Below, one piece after another: positions 13,102-22,500 of a stretch of DNA of 43,098 nt. This DNA comes from Prevotella sp. UBA7594 (lineage in GTDB: Bacteria > Bacteroidota > Bacteroidia > Bacteroidales > Bacteroidaceae), in assembly GCA_002490315.1 (NCBI GenBank), contig DLKG01000048.1, positions 1 through 43,098 on the forward strand. The letters run 5' to 3'. The notes beneath the pieces are model-generated. The model was not told the origin of the DNA, ran no database searches, and saw nothing but the letters and a program-made list of their open reading frames with translations. The position numbers were made by a program, and so were the translations under genes. Within the stretch, counting starts at the first letter, position 1, and every line of letters begins with the position of its first letter.

Positions 13102-13635
13102 TTATTGCTTGAACAGCGAGAAGTTCACGCTGCCGTAGGCTCGGTGTTCGATGAAGCCGGGTAGGGAGCTGAAGTCGTTCTTCTTGCCATGCTCGAATAC
13201 GAGCAGTCCGCCTTCGCGCAGCAGTCCGCGCTCAAGGATAAGCTGAGGAATGGTTGGCAGTTCGGGCAGGGCGTAGGGAGGGTCGGCGAAGATGATGTCA
13301 AACTGCTGCTTTGCCGACTTGATGAAGCGGAAGACGTCGCCACGTATTAGAATGTTGTCCTCCGTGCCAATCTTTTTCATACACTCGCGGATGAACGACG
13401 CATGGTCGCGGTCCATCTCCACGCTCACCACCGGACGGCATCCCCTCGACAGCAACTCAAGCGAGATGCTGCCCGTCCCTGCGAAGAGGTCGAGCGCCTG
13501 CGCCCCGTCGAGATCGATGTAGCCATTGATGACGTTGAAGATGTTCTCCTTGGCGAAGTCGGTGGTTGGACGCGCCTTGAACGAGCGGGGCACGTCGAAG
13601 TGCCTTCCCTTGTATATTCCGGTAATTACTCTCAT
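13102..13635 (-). CDS. rsmD: 16S rRNA (guanine966-N2)-methyltransferase
   Basis: SAM-dependent methyltransferase that makes m2G966 in 16S rRNA during small-subunit assembly. The product is 177 residues, usual for RsmD. Motifs: N-terminal MRVITGIYKGRHFDVP, followed by RPTTDFAKENIFNVI; the SAM-binding DLFAGTGSISLE (49-60); the acidic SVEMDRD after the next strand; and catalytic DPPY (118-121). It lies 41 bp downstream of the DUF3822 gene on the same strand, an arrangement common in Bacteroidetes, and both are probably read from the promoter at 14406-14436. Confidence 0.95.
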   Translation of the reverse strand: MRVITGIYKGRHFDVPRSFKARPTTDFAKENIFNVINGYIDLDGAQALDLFAGTGSISLELLSRGCRPVVSVEMDRDHASFIRECMKKIGTEDNILIRGDVFRFIKSAKQQFDIIFADPPYALPELPTIPQLILERGLLREGGLLVFEHGKKNDFSSLPGFIEHRAYGSVNFSLFKQ

Positions 13636-13676
13636 TATTTTTTTTCGTCGTGTGTTATGTTCGTTGATAATTTATA

Positions 13677-14381
13677 TTATTTATTGCTATGTCCACACTC
13701 AACATTCTTCACAAACTGCCGTAGCTTGGTGTCAAGCGTGGCAGGCTCGGCAGGCGAGCCGGAGATGCAGAGAATGTCAGTAGGTTTCATGGCGAGTTGT
13801 TGCCAGACGCCCATGATGAAGTACACGGCGTCCTGCGTGTCCTCCGCCGTGAAGGAGTTGCAGAAGCGGATGCGCCGTTTGCGGAACGCCACGATGTCCA
13901 TCGCCTTGCCGCGGAAGACGCAGAAGAGTTTCTCCTGAAATCCGCCATAGGCGTGCTCCTGACATTCGGCGAGCGTTGAGGCTATGCGCGGCACGAACTG
14001 CACGTAGCGGAAGTTCTCGCTCAGTACGAAGTGGAGATCGCGGTTGACAGCGAACACAGCCACCACGCCAAGCTGGTCGAGCCTTGCCGTAGCCACTTCG
14101 TCGGCAGCCGACAGGGTCATCGCGGCGCAGAAGAGCGGTTGTGCCGCCTCGGAGCTGAATTCCTCGATGGGCACGAGCTGCGTCGGCGTGTCCACGCACA
14201 CCGACACGCGGTCGTAGGAGCGCGGGTTCTGCAACAGTCGGCAAGAGGCGAGCGCCTGACGCAGGTTGGCTGCCACGGCGATGCCCGTGTTCATGTTGTA
14301 GGTTTCGCAGTCGGACGTGCCGTCGACGGCGAGGGCGACGAGCGTCATCGTGGCGCTGTCGATGCTTATTGTCAGTTTCAT
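13677..14381 (-). CDS. DUF3822 family protein
   Basis: Protein of 234 residues of unknown function, recognised as the DUF3822 family chiefly from its opening (MKLTISIDSATMTLVALAVDG) and its position directly upstream of rsmD, a Bacteroidetes association. No signal peptide or membrane segment is seen, so it is probably cytosolic. The N-terminal strand pattern and the repeated beta-alpha layout resemble a degenerate actin/ASKHA-like ATPase fold, but I see no convincing nucleotide-binding motif. It is the first gene of the two-gene unit and has a near-perfect promoter about 25 bp upstream. Confidence 0.75.
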   Translation of the reverse strand: MKLTISIDSATMTLVALAVDGTSDCETYNMNTGIAVAANLRQALASCRLLQNPRSYDRVSVCVDTPTQLVPIEEFSSEAAQPLFCAAMTLSAADEVATARLDQLGVVAVFAVNRDLHFVLSENFRYVQFVPRIASTLAECQEHAYGGFQEKLFCVFRGKAMDIVAFRKRRIRFCNSFTAEDTQDAVYFIMGVWQQLAMKPTDILCISGSPAEPATLDTKLRQFVKNVECGHSNK

Positions 14382-14405
14382 GTCGTTTTATGGGTTATCT
14401 GTATG

Positions 14406-14436
14406 CAAAATTAATGCAAATAGAAGACAATACAAA
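14406..14436 (-). promoter_or_regulatory. Promoter for DUF3822-rsmD
   Basis: On the minus strand TTTG (14433-14436) is followed after exactly 19 bp by TAATTTTG (14406-14413), a full match to the Bacteroides primary-sigma consensus. Transcription would start about 18 nt before the ATG at 14381. Confidence 0.8.
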
Positions 14437-14467
14437 GGGAAGGGTCTGAATTTTTTCGCCCCGTCCG

Positions 14468-14498
14468 CTTGCCGTTTCTTTATTTTTAAGTACTTTTG
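14468..14498 (+). promoter_or_regulatory. Promoter for the 14550 glycosyltransferase
   Basis: TACTTTTG (14491-14498) with CTTG (14468-14471) 19 bp upstream. It diverges from the DUF3822 promoter about 30 bp away. Confidence 0.65.
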
Positions 14499-14549
14499 TA
14501 GAAGAGAATACCAATAAGTAGAAGTGTAACCAATCAATCTCCCACGCTT

Positions 14550-15563
14550 ATGCAACCATTCAAGACCGATGTCGCCGTACTCATTCTCTTCTTCAACCGC
14601 CCCGACCATCTCAGCCGTGTCTTTGCCGAGGTGCGCCGCGCCCGCCCTTCCCGCCTCTTCCTCTATCAGGACGGACCGCGCGGAGAGCGCGACATGGCAG
14701 GCATAGAAGCGTGTCGCAAGGTGGTGGAGGATATTGACTGGGAGTGCGACGTCCACCGCAAATACCAGGAGCGCAACTACGGCTGTGATCCCTCGGAGTA
14801 CATCTCGCAGAAGTGGGCGTTCTCCGTCGTCGACCGCTGTATTGTCCTCGAGGACGACGACGTGCCCTCGCAGTCGTTCTTCCCCTTCTGCAAGGAGATG
14901 CTCGACCGCTACGCCGACGACGAGCGAGTGTGGATGATTGCCGGTTTCAACCCCGAGGAGCAGGTGGCGAGTCCCTACGACTATCTCTTCACGTCGGTGT
15001 TCTCCATCTGGGGGTGGGCATCATGGCGCCGCGTCGTCGACAAGTGGGACCCCTCCTACGCCTTTCTCGACGACCCCTACGCCATGCGGCAGCTCCGCGC
15101 CGTCATGCGCCAGCGTGGCTACTGCCGCGACACGCTCCGCGCCTGCCGCGACCATCGCGCATCGGGCAAGGAGTACTATGAGACGATTTTCTGGGCGTCG
15201 ATGGTGATGAATTCCGGACTTGCCATAATGCCTACGCGCAACATGATCAACAACCTCGGAGCCACCGACGGCTCCACCCATTACACCGGTTCCTTGCAGA
15301 CCATGCCCCGGCGTCTGCGCCGCCTATTTACGATGCGCCGCTTCGAGCAGGAAGGCGGCGTGAAGCACCCGCCCTACGTCATTGAGGACGTAGACTTCAA
15401 GGAGCAGGTCTACCGCACCTATGCCTACGGTCATCCGTTCATAAAGCTCTCCCGCTCCTTTGAGGAGCTGTTCCTCAATCTGCGCTACGCCAACTTCTCC
15501 TATATAGGCAAGGCGATAGCCAATCGCGTGCGCAAAATCTTTGGCAGAGGCGGGCATCATTAG
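14550..15563 (+). CDS. GT-A-fold glycosyltransferase
   Basis: Probable nucleotide-sugar-dependent glycosyltransferase of 337 residues, cytosolic or membrane-peripheral. The N-terminal strand VAVLILFFNRPDHLSRVF resembles GT2-like enzymes. IVLEDDDVPSQSFF (98-111) supplies the acidic metal-binding DXD-type motif, as in GNT-I/GT2-like enzymes. IAGFN and SIWGWASWRRVVDKWD follow, the WGWASW block being typical of Bacteroidetes proteins of this kind. The C-terminal part is basic. Donor and acceptor are unknown. It is a single gene with its own promoter and a weak AT-rich hairpin at its end, and is probably not part of the downstream glycosidase locus, although it is next to it. Confidence 0.85.
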   Translation: MQPFKTDVAVLILFFNRPDHLSRVFAEVRRARPSRLFLYQDGPRGERDMAGIEACRKVVEDIDWECDVHRKYQERNYGCDPSEYISQKWAFSVVDRCIVLEDDDVPSQSFFPFCKEMLDRYADDERVWMIAGFNPEEQVASPYDYLFTSVFSIWGWASWRRVVDKWDPSYAFLDDPYAMRQLRAVMRQRGYCRDTLRACRDHRASGKEYYETIFWASMVMNSGLAIMPTRNMINNLGATDGSTHYTGSLQTMPRRLRRLFTMRRFEQEGGVKHPPYVIEDVDFKEQVYRTYAYGHPFIKLSRSFEELFLNLRYANFSYIGKAIANRVRKIFGRGGHH

Positions 15564-15590
15564 AATGTTAATTATGTTAACAAATTCTAA
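15560..15590 (+). terminator. AT-rich hairpin at the end of the 14550 gene
   Basis: TTAGAATGTTAA pairs with TTAAC and ATTCTAA (two-base bulge, 5-nt loop) and overlaps the stop codon. There is no following T-run, so termination is uncertain. Confidence 0.35.
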
Positions 15591-15629
15591 TGCACATATA
15601 TTAATATGCCTTATTCCGCAGTTTTTATT

Positions 15630-15637
15630 TATATTTG
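15630..15637 (+). promoter_or_regulatory. -7 promoter element for the first GH85 gene
   Basis: TATATTTG matches TAnnTTTG; no TTTG-like box lies 19 bp upstream. It gives a leader of about 95 nt to the ATG at 15737 and supports that start over the in-frame ATG at 15635, which the -7 element overlaps. Confidence 0.5.
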
Positions 15638-15736
15638 CAAAAAAATAGAAACGGAGTTGAAAATTTATCCTCGACTTCGTCTCTATATTCATATTTATTA
15701 GTGAAAACCAAATCAATATTACTAAATACAAATCAA

Positions 15737-18700
15737 ATGCAGAATTTTACCCGCAAGACTTTGACGCTCGCAGCAGGCATTATGCTTAGCGTGATGAGCG
15801 CAAACGCACAGCAAATTCGTGAGGGCTACGTGGATTTCGGCTCCAACACGGGCAGCACGCAGTTCCATACCCTTATCAGCAATTGGGCGCCCGGCAAGCA
15901 GGTGTCGGCAGATGACAACTTCTTCATCTCGCGCCAGAAGCCACGCGTGCGCTTCCGTAATGTCAACACTCAGGTGCGCCAGAACCTCACCGAGACCAAC
16001 GACAAGAAACTCATCGCATGGGTGCCGGTGAACGAGCCTTCGTTCAATGCCTTGCCTGACGGTGTGTTCGACTCGGAGGTGTTCTCCATGTGGTCGTACG
16101 TTACACACTGGGGCGACTGGACATCTCCGCTCGGACGTATCCCTGCCGCGTTCATCGACGTGGCACACAAGAACGGTGTCGGCGTGTCAGGTGTGGCAAG
16201 TATCCCTAACGCATCCCTTTCTAATGAGTGGAGCAGCATGCTCCGCGGCCTTGCTTCTGCCGACGTGGACAACGCAGCTAAGTTCATGCGCTACTACGGC
16301 ATCGACGGTCTCGGCTACAACTCGGAGTTCTACGGTGGAGCATCCTATATGAACGGCATCCGCTCATTCCATACCAACCTCTACAAGAAGATGAAGCCGC
16401 AGGATCCGCTCTTCGAGAACTTCTGGTATGACGGCACCAACGACGTTGGCGGCGTAACCTTCGACCAGGGCCTCGGCAACCACAACAAGAAGAACTTCGG
16501 CGCAAAGGACAGCGAGTGCTTCTCTCTGTTCCTCAACTACAACTGGACATCGCTCCTCCCGAAGTCGGTAACCTTCGCTGAGAACACCCTCAAGCGCGAC
16601 CCGCTCGATCTCTACGCCGGTATCAACATGCAGGGCGGACAGCCTGCAAACCTCCCGTGGAACACTCTCGGCAGCAACCGCATATCCATCGGTCTTTGGG
16701 GCGCCCACAGCAACAATATGTGGTGGGAGAGCCGCGCCGAGCTCGGCTCGTCTGACGATGCTAAGCAGGAAGCATACCTTGAGCGTATCGAACGCTACTT
16801 CACTGGCGGCACACGCAACCCGGCAAACTGCCCGGAGGTGATGAACGGCCACCAGTATAATGCCAAGAACTACAAGTGGCACGGCATCTCCACATTCATG
16901 ACAGCACGTTCAGCCCTCAACTGGGATCTCGCTGAGGAGCCGTTCATGACACATTTCAACCTCGGTAACGGTAAGTTCTTCAACCTCAACGGCGAGCGCA
17001 AGAACAGCAAGCCTTGGTACAACGTAGGTATTCAGGACTATCTCCCGACATGGCGCTTCTGGTTTGCCGACAAGCTCCTCGGCAGAAACGCTTCTGACGT
17101 GCCTGCAAGCGGCCTCGACGCTGCTTTCACATGGGATGACGCCTACTTCGGAGGCTCCACAATCAGAATCTCCGGCACCTCTGCCGACGAGTACCTCCAT
17201 CTCTTCAAGACGAAGTACACGCTCAAGGCTGGCGATGTCATCACATTTAAATATAAGGTCAACGAAGGCTCTACCGACCTCGACCTCGTGCTTTCCGCTG
17301 AGGGTAGCGAGGAAAGCGGCGTAAGCTACAATGTTGGCGAGAAGTCATACGTGCCCGACGTCAACAAGTGGGTTGAGAAGACCTTCGTCGTAGGTTCCGA
17401 CTTCGATGGCAAGGATCTCGCACTCGTGGCTCTCCACTTCAAGAATGCGAAGGATCTCGATCTCCTTCTCGGCGAGTTCTCAGTGGCACGCGGCACATAC
17501 GCTGCACCTGCTACTCCAGAGGTTACATCCGCCACAATGCTCTACAACAGCAAGGCTGGCATGGACGGCAAGATAATCTTCAACATGCCTAACGACAAGG
17601 CTGCCGGTGAGCCCTGCTACAACCAGGACGTGAAGACTTCCTACTTCCGCCTCTACGCTCAGGAAGAGGGTCAGGAGCCGGTGCTCATGGGTGCCACAAG
17701 CTCATGGGCAGGTCTCTACTACTCAATCCCGGTTAAGCATGCCAATGCCAAGGTGCGCCTCGGTGTAGCTGCTGTTTCGCTCGACCAGAAGAAAGAGTCA
17801 GACATCGCATGGAGCCAGTATATGGATCCGGCATCCTATGTCTACAACGACGATATCCAGATAAGCAAGACCACAATCAAGCCTAACGAAGAGTTCACTC
17901 TCAGCTATGTGGACAGCGAGCATCCTGCCGCAACATGGGAAATCCAGAAGGACGGCAAGACAGTGAAGTCGGGCAATGGCAACTCTTGGACTTGCGACGG
18001 CATCAGCGAGGTTGGCAACTACGACCTCAAGGTTACGGGCAACGAATACGACGACAAGAACAATCCTACAACCACCACACGTACCTTCGCTTCTTACGTG
18101 CAGGTTACAAGCAACGGAACGGGTGCAATGCCTGAAATCTACTCGCTCACAGCCAACGGCGCTGAGGACGGCGAAGTTAGTCTCTCTGTAGGCGAGAACG
18201 TGAAGATGGCTTATACAGGACGCGCTGCCGACGGCGCAGGTTCGCAGGGCCTCGACCTTCAGGAGTCGCGCTTCGGCGTGAAGGCTTCCGACCTCGGTCT
18301 CGTAGGTGCAAAGTCATTCTCTATCTCGTTCTGGTTGAAGGTGAACAGCCTCAAGACTGACCTTCCAACATGTCTCTTCAACGTTTACAACAAGCAGGAT
18401 GGTTGGCCTAAGACCGACTGGGGATGGATATGGACAGCACTCGACAAGGACGGAAAGATTGACCACTACAACTTCCGCGGTACAGACGCTACAAGCAATA
18501 AGGAACTTCACTACAAGTACGGGAATACAAAGCTTCCGGTAGGCAATTGGGTACACGTTACGATGGCGTTCGACTACAACACTTCAGGACAGTTGCGTAG
18601 CGATATGTACATCAATGGTGTGAAGCAGACGGTTACTTCTTGGGATCGCACTGGCGGCAGCAGTAATACTACCGAGCCGACATACCAGGACGACATTTAT

Positions 18701-19492
18701 AAGATAACTGACGGCATGTACCTCTGCATCGGCGGTCCGCTCCATCAGCGTTACGGCATCGACGGCGTAATCGACAACGTCGCTATTTGGAACAAGGCTG
18801 TTTCTGCCGATGAGGCTAAGCAGGCAATGGGCGACCTCAATGCAAGCAACCTGCCTTCAAGCGTGCTCGCTTTCTGGGACTTCGAGAAGAAGGCGGAGTC
18901 TGACAACTCGTTCCTCTCCGTAGGTTCTAAGACTGGTGTCAAGGCTGGTATTCAGGACATGAACGCACAAGGTGGCGAGGGACAGGCTGTTATCGTCAAC
19001 ACCACTCCGAACTACATCGTCGGCTGTCCGTTCGTATCGGGCGAGACTTACAAGGTGGAGACTCTTCCTTCTTGGTCGTCGAAGAACGCTACAATTTCTG
19101 ACGTCAAGGGTAACGGTGAGGCTGGCTCTGCCAACGTTTCGTTCCGCACTGACGGCATGTACGACGTGACGCTCACGCTGGCTAACGCTCTCGGCTCAGC
19201 CCAGAAGACATTCTCCGTTATTAAGGTTGGCACTGGCACCGGCATCAACGAAGCTGCCGCTACCGAGCTGAAGGCTTACACCGTAGGTGAGGACGCAGTG
19301 GTTGAGTTCGCTGAGGCAGGCTCTTACGAGGTGGCTGTCTACACAACGGCAGGCGAGCAGGTAGCACGCAAGGCCGCACAGCTCAGCGCTGGCAACGTTG
19401 TCAACGTTCACCTTGCCAAGGCTGGCATCTATGTGCTTAATGTGAAGAAGGACGGCAAGACAGTTCGCACTGTCAAGCTCATCCGCAAATAA
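15737..19492 (+). CDS. GH85-like endo-beta-N-acetylglucosaminidase, T9SS cargo (first)
   Basis: Predicted secreted endoglycosidase that cleaves the chitobiose core of N-glycans; 1251 residues. The signal peptide is about 1-24 (SANAQ). The GH85-like catalytic region is about 30-445: DVAHKNGV (141-148), the N-S-E motif at 195-197 (YGIDGLGYNSEF; Asn and Glu are the GH85 catalytic pair), FWYDGTND (229-236), LYAGINMQG, and PFMTHFNLGNG with QDYLPTWRFW. Then come a jelly-roll sugar-binding-like domain (about 465-585), Fn3-like (590-700), Ig-like (705-790), LamG-like (840-1030) and PKD-like (1095-1163) domains, and a T9SS type A-like C-terminal domain (about 1170-1251, GIYVLNVKKDGK...KLIRK). The family call is by motif, not alignment. 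The start at 15737 is chosen for the signal peptide and promoter. Confidence 0.82.
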   Translation: MQNFTRKTLTLAAGIMLSVMSANAQQIREGYVDFGSNTGSTQFHTLISNWAPGKQVSADDNFFISRQKPRVRFRNVNTQVRQNLTETNDKKLIAWVPVNEPSFNALPDGVFDSEVFSMWSYVTHWGDWTSPLGRIPAAFIDVAHKNGVGVSGVASIPNASLSNEWSSMLRGLASADVDNAAKFMRYYGIDGLGYNSEFYGGASYMNGIRSFHTNLYKKMKPQDPLFENFWYDGTNDVGGVTFDQGLGNHNKKNFGAKDSECFSLFLNYNWTSLLPKSVTFAENTLKRDPLDLYAGINMQGGQPANLPWNTLGSNRISIGLWGAHSNNMWWESRAELGSSDDAKQEAYLERIERYFTGGTRNPANCPEVMNGHQYNAKNYKWHGISTFMTARSALNWDLAEEPFMTHFNLGNGKFFNLNGERKNSKPWYNVGIQDYLPTWRFWFADKLLGRNASDVPASGLDAAFTWDDAYFGGSTIRISGTSADEYLHLFKTKYTLKAGDVITFKYKVNEGSTDLDLVLSAEGSEESGVSYNVGEKSYVPDVNKWVEKTFVVGSDFDGKDLALVALHFKNAKDLDLLLGEFSVARGTYAAPATPEVTSATMLYNSKAGMDGKIIFNMPNDKAAGEPCYNQDVKTSYFRLYAQEEGQEPVLMGATSSWAGLYYSIPVKHANAKVRLGVAAVSLDQKKESDIAWSQYMDPASYVYNDDIQISKTTIKPNEEFTLSYVDSEHPAATWEIQKDGKTVKSGNGNSWTCDGISEVGNYDLKVTGNEYDDKNNPTTTTRTFASYVQVTSNGTGAMPEIYSLTANGAEDGEVSLSVGENVKMAYTGRAADGAGSQGLDLQESRFGVKASDLGLVGAKSFSISFWLKVNSLKTDLPTCLFNVYNKQDGWPKTDWGWIWTALDKDGKIDHYNFRGTDATSNKELHYKYGNTKLPVGNWVHVTMAFDYNTSGQLRSDMYINGVKQTVTSWDRTGGSSNTTEPTYQDDIYKITDGMYLCIGGPLHQRYGIDGVIDNVAIWNKAVSADEAKQAMGDLNASNLPSSVLAFWDFEKKAESDNSFLSVGSKTGVKAGIQDMNAQGGEGQAVIVNTTPNYIVGCPFVSGETYKVETLPSWSSKNATISDVKGNGEAGSANVSFRTDGMYDVTLTLANALGSAQKTFSVIKVGTGTGINEAAATELKAYTVGEDAVVEFAEAGSYEVAVYTTAGEQVARKAAQLSAGNVVNVHLAKAGIYVLNVKKDGKTVRTVKLIRK

Positions 19493-19499
19493 TAATAAA

Positions 19500-19533
19500 A
19501 AAGGAGCGGCGGACACTCATTTGCCGCTCCTTT
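19500..19533 (+). terminator. Hairpin between the first and second GH85 genes
   Basis: AAAGGAGCGGC (19500-19510) pairs perfectly with 19523-19533 around a 12-nt loop, then TTTCCTCTC. No promoter consensus lies between it and the next ATG at 19588, so it may be a partial terminator or a 3' stabiliser inside an operon. Confidence 0.7.
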
Positions 19534-19587
19534 CCTCTCATTGCTTAATAGTAAGATAAAAAACCTAATCACCAAAACAACAATCAG

Positions 19588-22500
19588 ATGAATAAAAAGA
19601 AAGTAACCTTAGTCGCTTCCTTATTGTTATATGGTTGCGCATACGGATTTGCCCAGCGCACTCCGACCCATCCATTGGACATAAAGGATCAGGGTGACAA
19701 GTATCTCGTGGAGAATATCAACACCTGGCAGCCAGGCTCACAGCCCATCAGCGTAAGCCGCATCGACGACGAATTCTACATCTCGCGCGTGCGTCCGGCA
19801 ACCCGCATCGCCGACGCCGACGACTATCAGGCTGAAAAGAGCAAGCAGGCCGTGCCGGGACGTAAGTTCTGTCTGTGGACTCCGCTCGACGACCCAACAT
19901 CTTCATGGAAAGGTCTGCCTCGCTACTGCTTCGAGGGCGACAACTTCTCTATGTGGTCGTACCTTAACATACACGGCAACTGGACAGCACCTTGGTTCCG
20001 CGTAACTGGCGGTTTGGCAGACGTGGCTCACAAGAACGGTGTGTCTGTTGGTTGCGTAGCTTCCATACCTTATGGTCAGTCAATACGCGTCAGCGGTGGC
20101 ACAAACACTTGGTCGCAAGTTATGGCTGCTCTGACAAAGAAGAATTCCGACGGCACATTCGCCAATTCGGAGCGCTTCGTGAAGCTTCTTAAATACTACG
20201 GCATTGATGGTGTAGGCGTTAACTCCGAGTTCAACGGCAACTACGCTACTATGAAGCAGATTCAGGGCTTCTTTGCCGACTGCCACAAGAAGGCAGAAGC
20301 CATTGGATGGCATTTCCAGCTCCACTGGTACGACGGTACCAATGACGCAGGCTCTCTCAGCTTCGACGGCGGTCTGGGTTCACACAACAAGGGCATGTTC
20401 GGAACGGGCGACAACATCGTGACCGATATGATGTTCTCCAACTATAACACTGGCCACAGCACACTCGTCGGCTCGGCAACCAACGCCAAGGCGTGGGGAC
20501 GCAACCCGTACGACTATTATAAGGGCTTCGACATACAGGGTCGTGCACTGTCCGACGGCGCCAGCTCAAACTGGAGCGACCTCGACGACGTTGAGGCCTC
20601 GGTAGGTTTCTGGGGCGCACACGCACAGGGACTTATCCACCAGAGCTCTACCGACTACGGAACATCCGACGTTGCCATTCAGCAGGCTTATCTCGACAAG
20701 CAGGAGTACGTGTTCAGCGGTGGCAATCGCAACCCGGCAAACACACCGGCTTACACAAACTCGAAGATTACTCTGTCGAACGGTAGTATGAGTGGCAAGT
20801 TCTTCGGCGTGGCAAGCTACGTTACGGCGAAGTCGACAATACAGAACGTGCCGTTCGTGTCGCGTTTCAACCTCGGCAACGGTCTTACATTCAAGAACGA
20901 GGGTCAGGTGACGTTCAACCACAAGTGGCACAACATCGCTACTCAGGACCTCTTGCCTACATGGCGCTGGTGGATTGTTGACGGCTCAGAGAACGCCAGC
21001 AGCAGCGACCTCGCTCAGGCTGAGCTGACATGGGACGACGCTTATTGGGGCGGCTCTTGCCTCCGTCTGAAGGGCAAGACAGCATGCTCTCGCGTAAAAC
21101 TCTTCAAGACATTGCTCAAGACAGAGCCTACGTACAACATCTCGCTCACCTACAAGATGACCAACGAGCTCGACACACACGCCAAGCTGTTCGTGGCTCT
21201 CAAGGGTAAGCTCACAGAATATAAGGAAGTGGCTATACCGGCAGCAGCAAAGTTCGGCGAGTGGACGACGTTCACGGCGTCGCTCAGCGACCTCGGTCTG
21301 AAGTCGGGCGACGAGATTGCAATGATTGGTATACGTCTCGACAACACTGACGCTGACTACAACATGCTCGTTGGCGAGCTCGCAGTGCGCAACCCGCAGC
21401 AGACATTCAATCCGGTTGCTCCTCAGATTAAGGAGATTGAAGTGCTCCGCGGCAAGGACAGAACCGTCGATTACAAGATACGCTACGCTGCCAAGGATGA
21501 GACCGGCGAGGAGAAGACCTACAACGACGAGGTTGATACATGGTACTACGAGATATGGTTCCAGCAGAAGGGCGAGAAGGAACAGCTCCTTACAGCTACA
21601 ACGTCGTGGGCTGCTTACGTTATCGATGCTCCGATCGTTGCCGATCTCGAGAAGCGCGACTGCCGCTTCGGTGTGCGTGCCGTTTCTCCTGACGGACTGC
21701 AGAAGAGCGAGATTTCATGGAGCGACTATCAGAACGTGCCTTACGACACGCCGTCAACAGAGGTGGCTCTCGACCGTCAGGTTATAAAGCCGGGCGAGAC
21801 CTTCAAGGCTTACTACGAGGATCAGTTCGCTCCGAAGGCACAGTCGTTCCGCATACTCAACGCGCAGACTGGCGCTCAGGTGGGCAGCACATTCACGAAC
21901 TGCAGCAATTTCTCAACTGCTATCGACGAAGTTGGCGTTTACGACCTCGAAGTGGTTGGCTCTGACGGAAAGACAGAGACCCTGCGTGGCAAGATTATCG
22001 TATCGCCTGAAGAAACGGGTGCCGTGCCGGTAGTGGAGACTGTTACTGCCAACAAGCAGACAGCCGAGACAAACGAGGAGATAAAGCTCAACTACACATC
22101 ACGCGACGGTGAAGGAAAGGTGTCGCGCGGTCTTGAGGTGAAAGACCCGAATATGCTTATGATTCCTGCCGATGTGACACTCGACGGAGGCAACAACACC
22201 AGCATGGCTTACTCTTACGCTCTCTGGGTGAAGGTGAACAGCTACGCTCACGACAAGCAGGGTACTAACCTCATCAGCAAGAACACTGTCAAGGACTCAT
22301 GGCCTCACAACAACTGGGGCGACCTTTGGGTACAGATTCGTCCGGAGATACAGGCAGGTTCAAGCGACTGCACACAGTATCACGCAGCCAACGAGGTTTC
22401 GTTCAACACCTTCGGATGGACAGCACACGACAATCCACGCGAGTCGATGATGACTACTGGTTATAGCCTCAATCCGGGCGTTTGGAACCACATCGTTGTT

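Noticed and set aside
15635..15736. Extended N-terminus of the first GH85 protein from the ATG at 15635
   Set aside because: It overlaps the -7 promoter element and would bury a good signal peptide 34 residues inside.
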